Assembly (NCBI RefSeq): GCF_001500065.1
Contig: NZ_LQIN01000034.1
Coordinates: 1-64,000, forward strand
Reading direction: 5' to 3'
DNA from: Mycobacterium sp. IS-3022
Lineage (GTDB): Bacteria; Actinomycetota; Actinomycetes; Mycobacteriales; Mycobacteriaceae
Length of the DNA stretch: 64,000 nucleotides
The translations under genes and the position numbers were made by a program. The notes beneath the pieces were generated by a model. The model was not told the DNA's origin. It did not search any database and worked only from the letters and a program-made list of their open reading frames with translations. Positions 42,214-51,860 of the stretch are shown piece by piece (positions within the stretch are counted from its first letter, which is position 1; every line of letters starts with the position of its first letter).

Positions 42214-42252
42214 CGGTGTAGTTGGCAGCGGTGAGCGCGACCAACTACACCG
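42214..42252 (+). terminator. Hairpin after regX3
   Basis: CGGTGTAGTTGG and CCAACTACACCG are exact 12-bp arms with a 15-nt loop, 15 bp after the regX3 stop, without a T tract. Confidence 0.65.
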
Positions 42253-42286
42253 GATCTCGCGTGCGCAAAAGTGGATCTAGACGAGG

Positions 42287-42317
42287 GGTATCCGGTACCT
42301 CAGGTATCTAGTACTAT
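42287..42317 (+). promoter_or_regulatory. Promoter with GGTA/TACC repeats before the methyltransferase-ephD genes
   Basis: GGTA-N5-TACC (42287-42299) and TACCT-C-AGGTA (42296-42306) share one half site and end 5 bp before a -10 TACTAT (42312-42317). Start of transcription expected near 42324. No -35 is evident, so an activator or alternative sigma factor is possible. ATCTAG occurs on both sides (42275-42280, 42306-42311). Confidence 0.5.
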
Positions 42318-42364
42318 CTGTATGGGTAATGCATGTTGGCCCGCTCGCAGATGGGAAACAGCAC

Positions 42365-43285
42365 GTGACGACGATTCCGCGCAACACCCGGGATGAATCC
42401 CTCGGCGCTCGGCTCGGGCGATGGGCCGACGAATGGCGACAGATGGCGGCCGTTTCTTTGTCGTCGTCGGGCGGCCCGAAGGCCGGTCAGATCTACGACA
42501 TCGTCGGCACTCAGAATCTGTACGGCGAGGAATCGCTGTTCATCAACTTCGGCTATTGGAAGAACGGTCCGGCGACCCTGGACGAAGCGAGTCGCGACTT
42601 GGCTCGGTTGCTCGCGCGCGACGCCAACTTCAACCCATCTGACACGATCGTGGACTGCGGCTGCGGTTACGGCGACCAAGACATGTTGTGGATCAACGAG
42701 TTCGGCCCCGAACACATCACCGGAGTAAACGTCGCTGCCGAACAGGTCGCAATCGCGACGCGGCGGGTGGCCGAAGCGGGGTTGGCGGACAGGATCGGCT
42801 ACGTCAACGCCTCCGCGACCGATCTGCCGTTCGAGGACGAATCGAGCACCAAGGTGGTGGCGCTGGAATCCGCCTTCCACTTCCCGTCGCGAGTGGATTT
42901 CTTCGCCGAGGCGCTGCGGGTGCTACAGCCCGGCGGCCTTCTGGTGACGGCCGACATCGTGCCCACGCGCACACCACTGACAGCGCCGGCCCGCCGCGAG
43001 GTTGCGCGTCGCGGCTGGCGGGGTGCGCCCCGATGGGCGGTCGCGGCGGCGGCCGACCTTGCCGGGTATTGCGATCTCCTGCAGTGCATGGGTTTTGTGG
43101 ATGTGCAGACACGACCCATCACCGATGACGTCTATGCCCCGCTGGGCAGGTTCCTGACGAAGAGATTGCGCGACGCCGACATGCGGCATGTGAACCCTGT
43201 CGTCCGTTATTCGTTCACGCCCTTGGGTTTTCGGCTGAGCGCACACTTCTCGGATTACATTGTGGCCGTGGCGGCCAAGGCATAG
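42365..43285 (+). CDS. SAM-dependent methyltransferase (Methyltransf_11 type)
   Basis: 306 residues from the GTG at 42365, which has GATGGGA about 10 nt upstream; the ATG at 42329 would add 12 residues. Motif I is IVDCGCGYGDQDM, then ITGVNVAAEQVAIA, later LRVLQPGGLLVTADIV. The N-terminal block QIYDIVGTQNLYGEESLFINFGYW (split) resembles lipid or small-molecule methyltransferases of the ubiquinone/tocopherol group. Only 9 bp separate it from the EphD-like gene, so it probably acts on the same lipid substrate. Confidence 0.8.
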   Translation: MTTIPRNTRDESLGARLGRWADEWRQMAAVSLSSSGGPKAGQIYDIVGTQNLYGEESLFINFGYWKNGPATLDEASRDLARLLARDANFNPSDTIVDCGCGYGDQDMLWINEFGPEHITGVNVAAEQVAIATRRVAEAGLADRIGYVNASATDLPFEDESSTKVVALESAFHFPSRVDFFAEALRVLQPGGLLVTADIVPTRTPLTAPARREVARRGWRGAPRWAVAAAADLAGYCDLLQCMGFVDVQTRPITDDVYAPLGRFLTKRLRDADMRHVNPVVRYSFTPLGFRLSAHFSDYIVAVAAKA

Positions 43286-43294
43286 GGGATCGCG

Positions 43295-45100
43295 ATGGAA
43301 TCGGTATCGGATCTTGTGGGCGGTCACGAGAAAGAGGCCTCCGTGGGACCACGGGTCACCTACCGCGTGGTGCGCAACGGCGACATCGACATCGCCGTTT
43401 ACGAGCAAGGCAATCGGGCCGGCGAGACAGTGCTGTTATTGCACGGATGGCCGGACTCGCACGACATGTGGAACTCCGTCACGCCACATCTGATCGATCG
43501 GTTCCACGTGGTGACCGTCGACAACCGCGGACATGGGCAGTCGTCGAACCCGAAGAGCTATCGAGAGTTCAAGCTGGCAGCCCTCGCCAGCGACTACCTC
43601 GCCGTCATCGATGCAGTCGGCGACGGCAAACCGGTCCACGTGCTCGCCCACGACTGGGGCAGCGTCGCGATGTGGGAGGCCGTGTGCGATCCGACCGCGC
43701 AGCACAAGATCGCCTCTTTCACGTCGGTTGCGGGCCCCAACGCCGCGCACCTGACGATGTGGGCGCGGCACCGACTGTCTCGGCCGACGCCAAAGAATGT
43801 CGCACATGTGCTAGCTCAGGTGGCTTCGCTTCTCTACATGGCGTACTTCGCATTGCCGCTCGTCCCGAATGCGTTCTTCCGGATGACAATGACCGCCGAG
43901 CGTTGGCGCACAGGGCTTTCCCGCGTCGAGGGGGCCGACGCAAACCAGATCTCGCTAGGCCCCACCTTCGACCGGGACATCGGCAACGGGTTGCGCATTT
44001 ACCGGGCCAACATCTTGTCCGCCCTCAAACCGCGGGAGCAGTTCACCCAAGTTCCGGTGCAGGTGATCGTCGGGACGAATGATCCCGCAGTCCGCGCGGC
44101 CAGTTACTCCGACGAACTCAAGTGGGCTCCCGCGGTTTGGCAGCGGGTGGTGCGCGGCGGGCACTGGTTGCCGTTTTCGCACCCCGAGCTGTTGGCGACC
44201 GCGACGACCGAATTGATCGACGCGGTCTCCGGGCTGCCTCCGACGCGGGGGCTGCGCCGAGCCGAGATGGGCAGGAAGCGAAGGCCGTTCGATGACCAAC
44301 TCGTGGTGATCACCGGTGCAGGCAGTGGCATCGGCCGAGAGACCGCCATTGCCTTCGCCCGCGACGGTGCCGAGGTCGTCGTCTCGGACGTCAACCTGGC
44401 ATCGGCGAAGGAGACGGCCGCGCTGATCGGCGAGCTCGGCGCTGACGCCCACGCCTATCAACTGGACGTCTCCGACGAGGCGGCGGTCGTCGCTCATGCC
44501 GAGCAGGTAGTGGCCGCGCACGGAGTACCCGACGTGCTGGTCAACAACGCCGGCGTGGGCCAGGCCGGTCGGTTCTTGGCGACGACGTCCGACGAGTTCA
44601 AGCGCGTGCTCGACGTCAACCTGTATGGCGTTGTCAACGGCTGCCGCGCGTTCGGGCCGAAGATGGTCAGCCGCGGTCTCGGCGGGCACATCGTGAACCT
44701 GTCCAGCATGGCCGCCTACACACCGCAGCAGGGCTTCACCGCTTACTCGACCAGTAAGTCCGCGGTATTCATGTTCTCCGACTGCCTACGCGCCGAGTTG
44801 GCGTCCGCAGGTATCGGCGTCAGCGCGATTTGCCCAGGCATCGTGCACACCAACATCGTTCGCAGTTCAGTGGTGTCGGGCCTCTCCGAGCCGGAGGCCG
44901 AAAAGAAGCTTGCGACGGTCGATCGCGCGTATCGACTCCGCCGCTACGGTCCCGACAAGGTCGCCAAACAGATCGTCGCGGCGGTGCGCAAGAACAAGTC
45001 CGTCGTCCCGGTGACGCCCGAAGCGCGGCTACAGTACCTGGCGCACAGGCTGGCCCCGGGTATCGGTCGGATCGCCGCCAGGAAGGTCGCCCTAGGGTAG
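43295..45100 (+). CDS. ephD: EphD-like fusion: epoxide hydrolase + short-chain dehydrogenase
   Basis: 601 residues. Residues about 20-320 form an alpha/beta-hydrolase: LLLHGWPDSHDMW, nucleophile Asp120 in AHDWGSVAM, acid in VGTNDPAVR, His in GGHWLPFSHPE. Residues about 330-600 form an SDR: ITGAGSGIGRETA, VNNAGVG, Ser in NLSSMAAY and YSTSKSA. This two-domain order is that of mycobacterial EphD, which acts on epoxy-mycolic acids in M. smegmatis/M. tuberculosis. Follows the methyltransferase by 9 bp; convergent with the mce operon tail (9-bp gap). Confidence 0.9.
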   Translation: MESVSDLVGGHEKEASVGPRVTYRVVRNGDIDIAVYEQGNRAGETVLLLHGWPDSHDMWNSVTPHLIDRFHVVTVDNRGHGQSSNPKSYREFKLAALASDYLAVIDAVGDGKPVHVLAHDWGSVAMWEAVCDPTAQHKIASFTSVAGPNAAHLTMWARHRLSRPTPKNVAHVLAQVASLLYMAYFALPLVPNAFFRMTMTAERWRTGLSRVEGADANQISLGPTFDRDIGNGLRIYRANILSALKPREQFTQVPVQVIVGTNDPAVRAASYSDELKWAPAVWQRVVRGGHWLPFSHPELLATATTELIDAVSGLPPTRGLRRAEMGRKRRPFDDQLVVITGAGSGIGRETAIAFARDGAEVVVSDVNLASAKETAALIGELGADAHAYQLDVSDEAAVVAHAEQVVAAHGVPDVLVNNAGVGQAGRFLATTSDEFKRVLDVNLYGVVNGCRAFGPKMVSRGLGGHIVNLSSMAAYTPQQGFTAYSTSKSAVFMFSDCLRAELASAGIGVSAICPGIVHTNIVRSSVVSGLSEPEAEKKLATVDRAYRLRRYGPDKVAKQIVAAVRKNKSVVPVTPEARLQYLAHRLAPGIGRIAARKVALG

Positions 45101-45109
45101 TGACGTGTG

Positions 45110-45886
45110 CTACTGCGGGCGCCAAGGGGCGGCCGAAACCCGTTGCGCGTCCGGCCATATCGCCATCGCTGCCGGTGACGCGCAGAAGACGTCCTGGGCT
45201 CTCTCGATGTCCATACGGATCATGCCCAGACCCTCTTGTTGGTGCGTACGGCAGCTCACCGTGCGCACCTCCCCGGTGTGGAGGTCGATGTCCTCGGCCT
45301 GAAGGGTCAACGTGACCGCGACGGTGAACCCGGCGCCGGTAGGCACGTAGAAGGTGAGATCGCGGCTGGTCAATGCGCCCCAATTGGTGACGACGTAGCC
45401 GTCGCCGCTGGGGTAGACGGCTTGCCCCTCCATCTGAGTTCGTTCGAAATACGCCCGGTCCCCCTCTGCGCGCCACACGGAAAACCGGGTGTTCGAGCCA
45501 CTGTTGTACGACCGGCGAGCGATGGGCACTATAATTTCCTCGCGGCCGTCGCCGTCGAGATCCTCCAGGCCGACCGGCGCCGGGTCGGAGGGCTCGGTGA
45601 CCTCGTTGATGGTCTGAGTGACGGTGCCGGACCCGTCGGTGACCTCGATCTTCACCGCCAACGGTGGCGCCGAGGGGCCGCCGGTACTCCAGTAGGTCAC
45701 GTCGAACGCCAAACCCCTCCGATCCGTGGAAATGAGCCGGCAGTCCTCGTGCCCCATCGGTTCGGCGGGGTTGATCATCGTCTTGTGGTGAGCGCAACGA
45801 GGCAAGGTGTCGTCCGCGCTAACCGGCGGGCAGCAGACGATCACCGCCGCGGTTACCGCCGTCGTTCCGACCAGCGCGCGAAACAT
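45110..45886 (-). CDS. Secreted protein at the end of the mce operon
   Basis: 258 residues, ATG at 45886 only 4 nt after the stop of the Mce-associated protein. A Sec signal (LVGTTAVTAAVIVCCPPVSA) precedes a beta-rich domain. DLDGDGREEI looks like an FG-GAP/Ca-binding loop; four or five Cys follow (CAHH, EDCR, VSCR, VFCA). I do not recognise the family. Its place as last operon gene suggests a periplasmic helper of the Mce importer. Confidence 0.7.
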   Translation of the reverse strand: MFRALVGTTAVTAAVIVCCPPVSADDTLPRCAHHKTMINPAEPMGHEDCRLISTDRRGLAFDVTYWSTGGPSAPPLAVKIEVTDGSGTVTQTINEVTEPSDPAPVGLEDLDGDGREEIIVPIARRSYNSGSNTRFSVWRAEGDRAYFERTQMEGQAVYPSGDGYVVTNWGALTSRDLTFYVPTGAGFTVAVTLTLQAEDIDLHTGEVRTVSCRTHQQEGLGMIRMDIERAQDVFCASPAAMAIWPDAQRVSAAPWRPQ

Positions 45887-45890
45887 CGTG

Positions 45891-46655
45891 CTACCGCGGG
45901 GGAGTCGGTCGGCCGGGAGTCGGGCCGGGCTCAGCTGGAGGACCCGGTTGACTGGGCAGCACCTGATCGGCGTTGGCGGCCTTGCTCCCGGTCTTGGGGC
46001 CGATGTCGGAAACCTGCCACGTGTCACCCGCCTTGTTGACGGTGATCTGCAAGAGAACTATCGACACCCGAGGCTCCGGATTCTGCAAATTCCTGGTGGT
46101 CTGGCTGGCCGACACCACCACTTGGTAGACATCCCCGGGCTGTGGGGTCACCTCCGTCGCCAGCACTTCACCGGTCGAGGTGACCTGCGCCTGAAGCATC
46201 ACGCCCTTCAGCAAGTCTTCGGCATTGATGTACTTGTCCTTCAGCGCGTCGGACACGCCCTCCTCGACCGATCGGAAGAACGCGTCGGGGTCTTTGAACG
46301 AATACGTCAACGATTTGAGCGCGTAGTCCTTCGCCAGCTGTGCGGCGGCCGCGCGGTTGGCCTCTTCCTGACGCATCGCCGAGAGCTGGTCCGCGGCGTT
46401 CTTGTACTGGAGATAACCGAACACACCGACGCCGATGAGAACGATGAGCAACACAGCGGCAACCCATTGCCAGGGATTCCGGCGGGAGGACGCCGGCTTG
46501 TGACCTTCGTCGACGGGCGCGGGCTTCTCGGCGACCTTGTCTACCTTGTCGTGCGTCTCCTTGGCGGTGCTCTCCTCCTCGACCGTGGCGCCTTCGTCGA
46601 CGTCGTCTTCGGAGCTGTCTGCCATGTCCGCCTCACTCGTTGTTCTGATTGTCAT
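45891..46655 (-). CDS. Mce-associated membrane protein
   Basis: 254 residues, ATG after AAGGGGG. A highly acidic N-terminal tail, one membrane segment (WQWVAAVLLIVLIGVGVFGYL) and an exported alpha/beta domain (YALKSLTYSFKDPDAFFRSVEEG, split) typical of Mam/Mas proteins, then a Pro-rich end. Such proteins stabilise Mce complexes. It follows mceF by 9 bp. Confidence 0.88.
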   Translation of the reverse strand: MTIRTTSEADMADSSEDDVDEGATVEEESTAKETHDKVDKVAEKPAPVDEGHKPASSRRNPWQWVAAVLLIVLIGVGVFGYLQYKNAADQLSAMRQEEANRAAAAQLAKDYALKSLTYSFKDPDAFFRSVEEGVSDALKDKYINAEDLLKGVMLQAQVTSTGEVLATEVTPQPGDVYQVVVSASQTTRNLQNPEPRVSIVLLQITVNKAGDTWQVSDIGPKTGSKAANADQVLPSQPGPPAEPGPTPGRPTPPR

Positions 46656-46664
46656 GATGCCCCC

Positions 46665-47633
46665 TTACGGCTGTGGCCATTCTGGAACGAGAAGTTGAAG
46701 ACGCATGGCGCCTTCGTCGTTGAACGTGGACTTCCAGAAGTCGAGCCAATGTCCGGCGTCGATTTCGACATCGCGGATGGGTGCCGTCGCCGGTTCGAGA
46801 ACGGTGGCGAAGGTACTCAAGGGCCCGGCGAGCAGTTCGATGTATTGGCTGATCTTGTCGACGAGGGATTCGATGGCTCCGTCGTCGCCGAACATGTCGG
46901 TGCCCAGCTGCGACAGGCTGTCGAATTCGCGGATCAGACGGACGAATTCGGGAACCGCGCTGGGCAGGATATGGCCGGTCTCGGAGAAGACCGCGCCCAC
47001 CTTCAGGTCGCCCATCCCGGTGGTAAGTGTGGACAGGTTGCCGAAGAGCGTGTTGAGCAGTTGCTTGTTCTCCTGCACCATTCGGGCGTAGAGACCTGCC
47101 GTCGTCGCCAACGAATCGAGGGTCTCGTCGTTGCCGGTGATCGCCTCCGCGAGATTGGTCACCACGGTGCGCAAGTCCTCATGATTCAGCGCCGAGAACA
47201 ACGCGTTACCGCGGGCGAGGATGTCGCTCACCGTGACGGCGCTTGTCACCCGGTCGGCAGGTATCACCGCACCGTCCGACAAGTAGGGCGGCGCAATGAC
47301 TTCCGGTTTGAAGTCGATGTACTGTTCACCGGCCACGGAGAGGGCTTCGACGCTGATCGGGCTGTCGACGGGGACCGGATGTTCGCTGTCGAGATCAATA
47401 GCCACCGCCAAACCGGCAGGGGTGGCCTGGATGCCGGTGACCCGTCCGACCTTGATGCCGCGCATCGTGACATCGGATGTCGAGAGCAGGCCGCCGGAAG
47501 CTTCGAGCATCAACTGTATCCGGGTGACCTGCTTCGTCGGACCCATATCGAGCACCCCGAGGGACATGTAGCCGGCGCCGATCAACGTGATGATTGCGAG
47601 GATCACCAGCGTCGCTCCTGCGTTGAACTTCAT
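46665..47633 (-). CDS. mceF: MCE family protein F
   Basis: 322 residues. N-terminal membrane anchor (GATLVILAIITLIGAGYMSLG), MCE/MlaD domain at about residues 35-115 (VTMRGIKVGRVTGIQ), then a long helical region forming the shaft of the hexameric conduit. Start overlaps the mceE stop (ATGA). It is the shortest of the six and lacks a Pro-rich tail. Confidence 0.92.
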   Translation of the reverse strand: MKFNAGATLVILAIITLIGAGYMSLGVLDMGPTKQVTRIQLMLEASGGLLSTSDVTMRGIKVGRVTGIQATPAGLAVAIDLDSEHPVPVDSPISVEALSVAGEQYIDFKPEVIAPPYLSDGAVIPADRVTSAVTVSDILARGNALFSALNHEDLRTVVTNLAEAITGNDETLDSLATTAGLYARMVQENKQLLNTLFGNLSTLTTGMGDLKVGAVFSETGHILPSAVPEFVRLIREFDSLSQLGTDMFGDDGAIESLVDKISQYIELLAGPLSTFATVLEPATAPIRDVEIDAGHWLDFWKSTFNDEGAMRLQLLVPEWPQP

Positions 47634-48673
47634 GGCGCGAGTAGCCCCATCGTCTGCATCCTGGTGATCACCTCGTCGGCGCGGGCCGCCGGATCCAGGC
47701 CGATCGACCCGTCCGGATTGTGCAGTCCGGTCACGGTGTAACGCGGCCCGCCCTTACGGAAGAAGCCGATGAGCTTGTCGCGGATGAGGTCGACCGTCTT
47801 GTCCATGATCGTCGGAATCGTGGTGTCGGCAGTGGCGACCGTGCCGATGAAAGGTGTTGCATGCGAGATCACCTGAAGTATCTCGGCGGTGTTCGGATCG
47901 ATTGCCGGAGAGATGTTGCGGGCCAGCTTGCCTGCGTCTATCACAAGCTGCACGATGTTCAGCGTGACGCTGCCGAGTCCGATGAGCTTGTCGGGGCCTT
48001 CGGTAACGAGTCGGTCGAAGGTGTGGGTATTTTCCACCAAGCTGTTGCTGATGTTCCTGGCGCTTGCCAGGATCTCGTTGATGGTGTCCCGATTTGCCGC
48101 GAGGTCGTTCAGCGTTCCCGCAACCTTCTGCTGAACTTCGGTGATCTCGGCGGGGTCGCTCGGGAAGGCGTTGTTGAGCTTGATCACCGTGTCCTGCAAG
48201 GTGTTCAGTCCGCCACCGGACGCGAGGTCGGACACGGACCGCAGGACATCCTCGACGTTGTCAGCGGGGGCGGTGTTGCTCAACGGGATCGCGTCGCCAT
48301 CGTGAAGCGTGGTCGGCGATGGATGGTCCGGTGTCAGCAGCGCGATGTAGATGTCTCCGAGCACCGTCGCTTGGCGCAGTTCAGCGCGGGTGTTCTGAGG
48401 CAGCCGGACATCCGATGAGATGTCGACGCTGGCCACCGCGGTGCTGCCGTCAAGCGCCACGTGATCGAGCACGCCGACCTGCACTCCGCCCGAATCCACC
48501 TTCGCCTTCGCAGGCAGATTCAGCACGCTGGAGAACTCAATCTTGATCCGGTACGCGTCACCCGGCACGTACGAGCCCGGCACGGGCAGGTCGGTCGGAT
48601 CGAGTGAGCACGCGGGTGTCAGCGCCAGAGCCAGCGCGGTGATCACCGGGACACAAAGGCGTGCGGCGGTCAT
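47630..48673 (-). CDS. mceE: MCE family lipoprotein E
   Basis: 347 residues from the ATG at 48673, overlapping the mceD stop; longer upstream reading is only the mceD frame shadow. Signal with lipobox LTPAC, the expected lipoprotein position in mce operons (LprK/LprN type). MCE domain VDSGGVQVGVLDHVAL and helical tail follow. Confidence 0.92.
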   Translation of the reverse strand: MTAARLCVPVITALALALTPACSLDPTDLPVPGSYVPGDAYRIKIEFSSVLNLPAKAKVDSGGVQVGVLDHVALDGSTAVASVDISSDVRLPQNTRAELRQATVLGDIYIALLTPDHPSPTTLHDGDAIPLSNTAPADNVEDVLRSVSDLASGGGLNTLQDTVIKLNNAFPSDPAEITEVQQKVAGTLNDLAANRDTINEILASARNISNSLVENTHTFDRLVTEGPDKLIGLGSVTLNIVQLVIDAGKLARNISPAIDPNTAEILQVISHATPFIGTVATADTTIPTIMDKTVDLIRDKLIGFFRKGGPRYTVTGLHNPDGSIGLDPAARADEVITRMQTMGLLAP

Positions 48674-49836
48674 CCGAGGGCTCCGCCCAGGATGAGGTTG
48701 GTGAGACCGAGAGTGACGGGGTCCGACGCCGTCCCGGGTGCGCATGCGGAATTGGCTCCCGGTGTGTTGCGGGCCCGCAGTTCGGTGCAGATGGCGCTTG
48801 CCTGAGTCGGTGAGATCGCGACGCGCGGTGGGTAATACGTGACGTTGTGGGTGCCCCATGTGGGCTCGTAGATGTCGGAAAGCCAATTGGTGAACTGCGG
48901 AAGCGAGTTGAGGAACCCGAGTATGTGAGGGGTGTAGGCGTTGAGGAGGTCAGTGACCCAGGGGATTAGCTTGTCTGAGATGTTGTGGTAGACCCGCGGA
49001 GCGAACCGGTCGAGGGTGTCCTTCAATATCGGGAGCAGATGCACGAGCCTGCTCAACGCCGTTGCGAAGTGGTCGGAGAGGTTCTCTATCAACAGGGCCG
49101 TATCAGGCAGTGTCTTGATCACGACCGCGAATGTGTCCCAGTGCCGCAGCCAACCCGAGGTGAAGATCTCGCTGTTCTCCAGCAACTGCCGGTAGTCGGC
49201 GTCGGCCTTGTAGGGATCACCGACCATCGCGACGAGATTCTGCAGCGTCTGCTTGATGGTGACACCTGTGCCGTCCAAGGATCGGCTGGCCGCGGCCAGG
49301 CTGTCGTTGATCGCGGCCACGCCAGGCGCGCTGAACGGATCTTGGCCTGCCTCGCGGCCCAGGATGGCATCGGCGAGATCGCCGATCGCTGCGAAGGATT
49401 CGCTGATCCCGATCGGGGTCTTCGTGGACTTGATCGCAATACATTGCGGCCCGGTGAACTTGGGTCCACCGGCGTAGGGCTTGGTCAGCTCGACGTGGCG
49501 GTCGGTCACGATCGAGTCGCCGTAGGTGACTGCCCCGACGTCGGCGGGCAGGTCGAGATCCTTGCGGACGGTGAAGTCGACCCGGACGTGGTCGGGCTCG
49601 TTGGTGATCGCCGTGACCTCGCCGACTTCAATCCCGAGCAATTGCACCTTGTTGCCGGTGTACAGACCCGCCGCGTCGGTGAACTCGGCGCACATCGCAC
49701 GGACGCCATCGATCTTCGGCAGCAACGTCTTCGCGCCGACGACCGCGGCGGCGACCACCGTCAACACGATCGCGGTGGTCGCAACGCCCACGAACTTGGC
49801 ACGGAACCTGTCGCGGAGAAAGTGTAGGGGCCTCAT
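48670..49836 (-). CDS. mceD: MCE family protein D
   Basis: 388 residues. Anchor VGVATTAIVLTVVAAAVVGA, MCE domain with GNKVQLLGIEVGEVTAI, helical shaft, and a C-terminal region with Cys (ASAICTELRARN, SACAPG). Start lies 1 nt from the mceC stop. Confidence 0.92.
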   Translation of the reverse strand: MRPLHFLRDRFRAKFVGVATTAIVLTVVAAAVVGAKTLLPKIDGVRAMCAEFTDAAGLYTGNKVQLLGIEVGEVTAITNEPDHVRVDFTVRKDLDLPADVGAVTYGDSIVTDRHVELTKPYAGGPKFTGPQCIAIKSTKTPIGISESFAAIGDLADAILGREAGQDPFSAPGVAAINDSLAAASRSLDGTGVTIKQTLQNLVAMVGDPYKADADYRQLLENSEIFTSGWLRHWDTFAVVIKTLPDTALLIENLSDHFATALSRLVHLLPILKDTLDRFAPRVYHNISDKLIPWVTDLLNAYTPHILGFLNSLPQFTNWLSDIYEPTWGTHNVTYYPPRVAISPTQASAICTELRARNTPGANSACAPGTASDPVTLGLTNLILGGALG

Positions 49837-49837
49837 C

Positions 49838-50851
49838 TCAGCACTGCCTGGTGATGTTGGGAATGCACACGTCCTCGCCAGGCATGAGCCGGTCGCTCTC
49901 GTCGATCACGACGCCGTTGCCGCTGAGCATCGGAACCACGATCCGCAGAATCTGGCCCAGGCCGTCGGCGGCTTCGCCGATCCGTTCGGGATGGCTGAAC
50001 AGCGTGTCGAAAATGTCGTCGATGCCGTGGGCCACCGGCGCGACCTCATCGTGGTAGAACACCATCAACCGGTCGACGAGGCGCGCGAGTTCGGATAGCA
50101 GGCTGAAGAATTCGACGATCTCTACGGACTTCGTGGTGAGTCGGGCGCCCACGAGCGCGAACTGCTGCGCCATGACGACCAGTTGTTGTCGGCCGGCGAC
50201 GAAAGCGCTGGAGTACTCGTTGAGGAAGTCGAGTCCGCGGTGGTAATCCGCGGTGACCTGGCTCAGCGACGTCGTCAGGGTGTTCGCGGTCTGGAGGACA
50301 TCCCGCAACGCGTCGGGGTACTTGTTCGCCGCGTTGGCGACCTCGCTGAACGTGTCGTGGATGACGTCACCGTCGACCTCCTGAATCAGGGGTGTCGCCT
50401 CCTGGATGATGTCGTTGATCTCGAACGGGGTCGCCGTCTGTTGCGGAGGAATCACCTTGTCGCCCAACGGATGAATACCCTTGGGGTCGAGCGCCACGTA
50501 ATGCCCGCCCAGCGGAGTGAGTAGCTTGACCTCCAGCGTGGAGTCCGAGCCGATCACGAGTGACTTCGTCACTTCGAAGGTCATCTTGACCACGGTGCCG
50601 TCCAGACCGATTGAGGTGACCTTGCCGACGGGTATTCCCGCGATGCGGATCTCGTCGCCGGGCCGCGCCCCACCCGAGCTTTCAAAGTGCGCGGTATAGC
50701 TGCGCTGCCCGAGGGGGTTGACATAGAGCGCACCGGCTGCGACCAGCGACACCGCGATGAGGAGGCTGCCGATGACACCGATCCGACGGCTGCGGGCGCC
50801 GGCGGCGTGCTCGTCGAGCAGGGCGGGGCGGTTGCGGCGGAAGAGCCTCAT
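49838..50851 (-). CDS. mceC: MCE family protein C
   Basis: 337 residues from the ATG at 50851, overlapping the mceB stop. Anchor GVIGSLLIAVSLVAAGALYV, MCE domain GDEIRIAGIPVGKVTSIG, long helical region, and a short C-terminus with two Cys (DVCIPNITRQC). Confidence 0.92.
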   Translation of the reverse strand: MRLFRRNRPALLDEHAAGARSRRIGVIGSLLIAVSLVAAGALYVNPLGQRSYTAHFESSGGARPGDEIRIAGIPVGKVTSIGLDGTVVKMTFEVTKSLVIGSDSTLEVKLLTPLGGHYVALDPKGIHPLGDKVIPPQQTATPFEINDIIQEATPLIQEVDGDVIHDTFSEVANAANKYPDALRDVLQTANTLTTSLSQVTADYHRGLDFLNEYSSAFVAGRQQLVVMAQQFALVGARLTTKSVEIVEFFSLLSELARLVDRLMVFYHDEVAPVAHGIDDIFDTLFSHPERIGEAADGLGQILRIVVPMLSGNGVVIDESDRLMPGEDVCIPNITRQC

Positions 50852-51858
50852 CGGCACACCACCAGGTTTTGTTCGGCGAAGGAGACGATGCCGATGCCTG
50901 GCAAGGTCACCTCGCCGTTGGAACACGTGAAACGCGGTACAGCGGGCCTGTCTTCGATGAGTTGGTTGCGCAGGCCCTGAATCAGGGACGGCACCAGCGA
51001 CAGCCCGGCGATGATGGTCGGCGTCTGGGGGAACATCCGAGCGGTCAGGTCGTAGAACGGGACGGTCATACCGTCGAACGTGCGCTCGGTGTATTGCAGA
51101 ATCTGGATCACGTTGCGCAGTGTCGGCACCGCTTCGTCGATGCCTTGACGGAATCCCTCGGCCTTGGCCGTCAGTCGGATCAGAACACCGTTGAGCGTCG
51201 TGATCAGGTCGAACAGTTGCTTCGATTTGCCGCCGAGGTCGACCGAGATTTCTCCGAGATTGCGGATCAGGGTGATGAAGACCGCTTGGCGATCGGCGGC
51301 GAATTTGGAGACCTCATCGAGGTCGCGCAGTACGGGCCCGATACCGGATTCGTCGCCTTGGATGAGCCGCAGCAGGTTCTCACCGAGCTGGTTGAACTCT
51401 GCCGGGTCCAAGGTACGGAAGATGGGCCGAAAACCGTTGAACAGCTTGGCCACATCGAACGACGGGATTGTCGAGCCGATCGGGATGGTGGAGCCCGCCG
51501 GTAGCAGGGCGCCCGGGGCATCGGGTTGGGCCAGTTCCAGATACCGCTGCCCGACGAGGTTCTGGTAGCGGACGGCAGCTACGGTCTCGCTGTACACGGG
51601 TTGACTGGCCACCACAGTGAACTCCACGTCGGCGTTGCGGCCGTTCAGTCGGATGGTCTTGACCTTGCCGACCTGGACGCCGGAGATCCGGACGTCGTCG
51701 CCGACGTAGAGGCCGGATACGTCGCTGAATGTCGCGGTGTAGGTGGACTCCGCGCCCTCGACGGGGTTGCGCAGCGCGGTGACGACGATGAGCGCGCACA
51801 CCAAGGCGATCGCGGCAAACACTGTCAACGCGAGCGCGGATCGTGCGGTCTTGTTCAC
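50848..51858 (-). CDS. mceB: MCE family protein B
   Basis: 336 residues, GTG start 2 nt after the mceA stop. Anchor LALTVFAAIALVCALIVVTAL, MCE domain GDDVRISGVQVGKVKTI, helical shaft, C-terminal Cys pair (RFTCSNG, LVVCR) as in mceC. Confidence 0.92.
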   Translation of the reverse strand: MNKTARSALALTVFAAIALVCALIVVTALRNPVEGAESTYTATFSDVSGLYVGDDVRISGVQVGKVKTIRLNGRNADVEFTVVASQPVYSETVAAVRYQNLVGQRYLELAQPDAPGALLPAGSTIPIGSTIPSFDVAKLFNGFRPIFRTLDPAEFNQLGENLLRLIQGDESGIGPVLRDLDEVSKFAADRQAVFITLIRNLGEISVDLGGKSKQLFDLITTLNGVLIRLTAKAEGFRQGIDEAVPTLRNVIQILQYTERTFDGMTVPFYDLTARMFPQTPTIIAGLSLVPSLIQGLRNQLIEDRPAVPRFTCSNGEVTLPGIGIVSFAEQNLVVCR

Positions 51859-51860
51859 CG

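Noticed and set aside
45807..47741. 644-residue plus-strand frame across the mce operon tail
   Set aside because: It crosses four confident minus-strand genes with conserved domains; composition is typical of a shadow frame.
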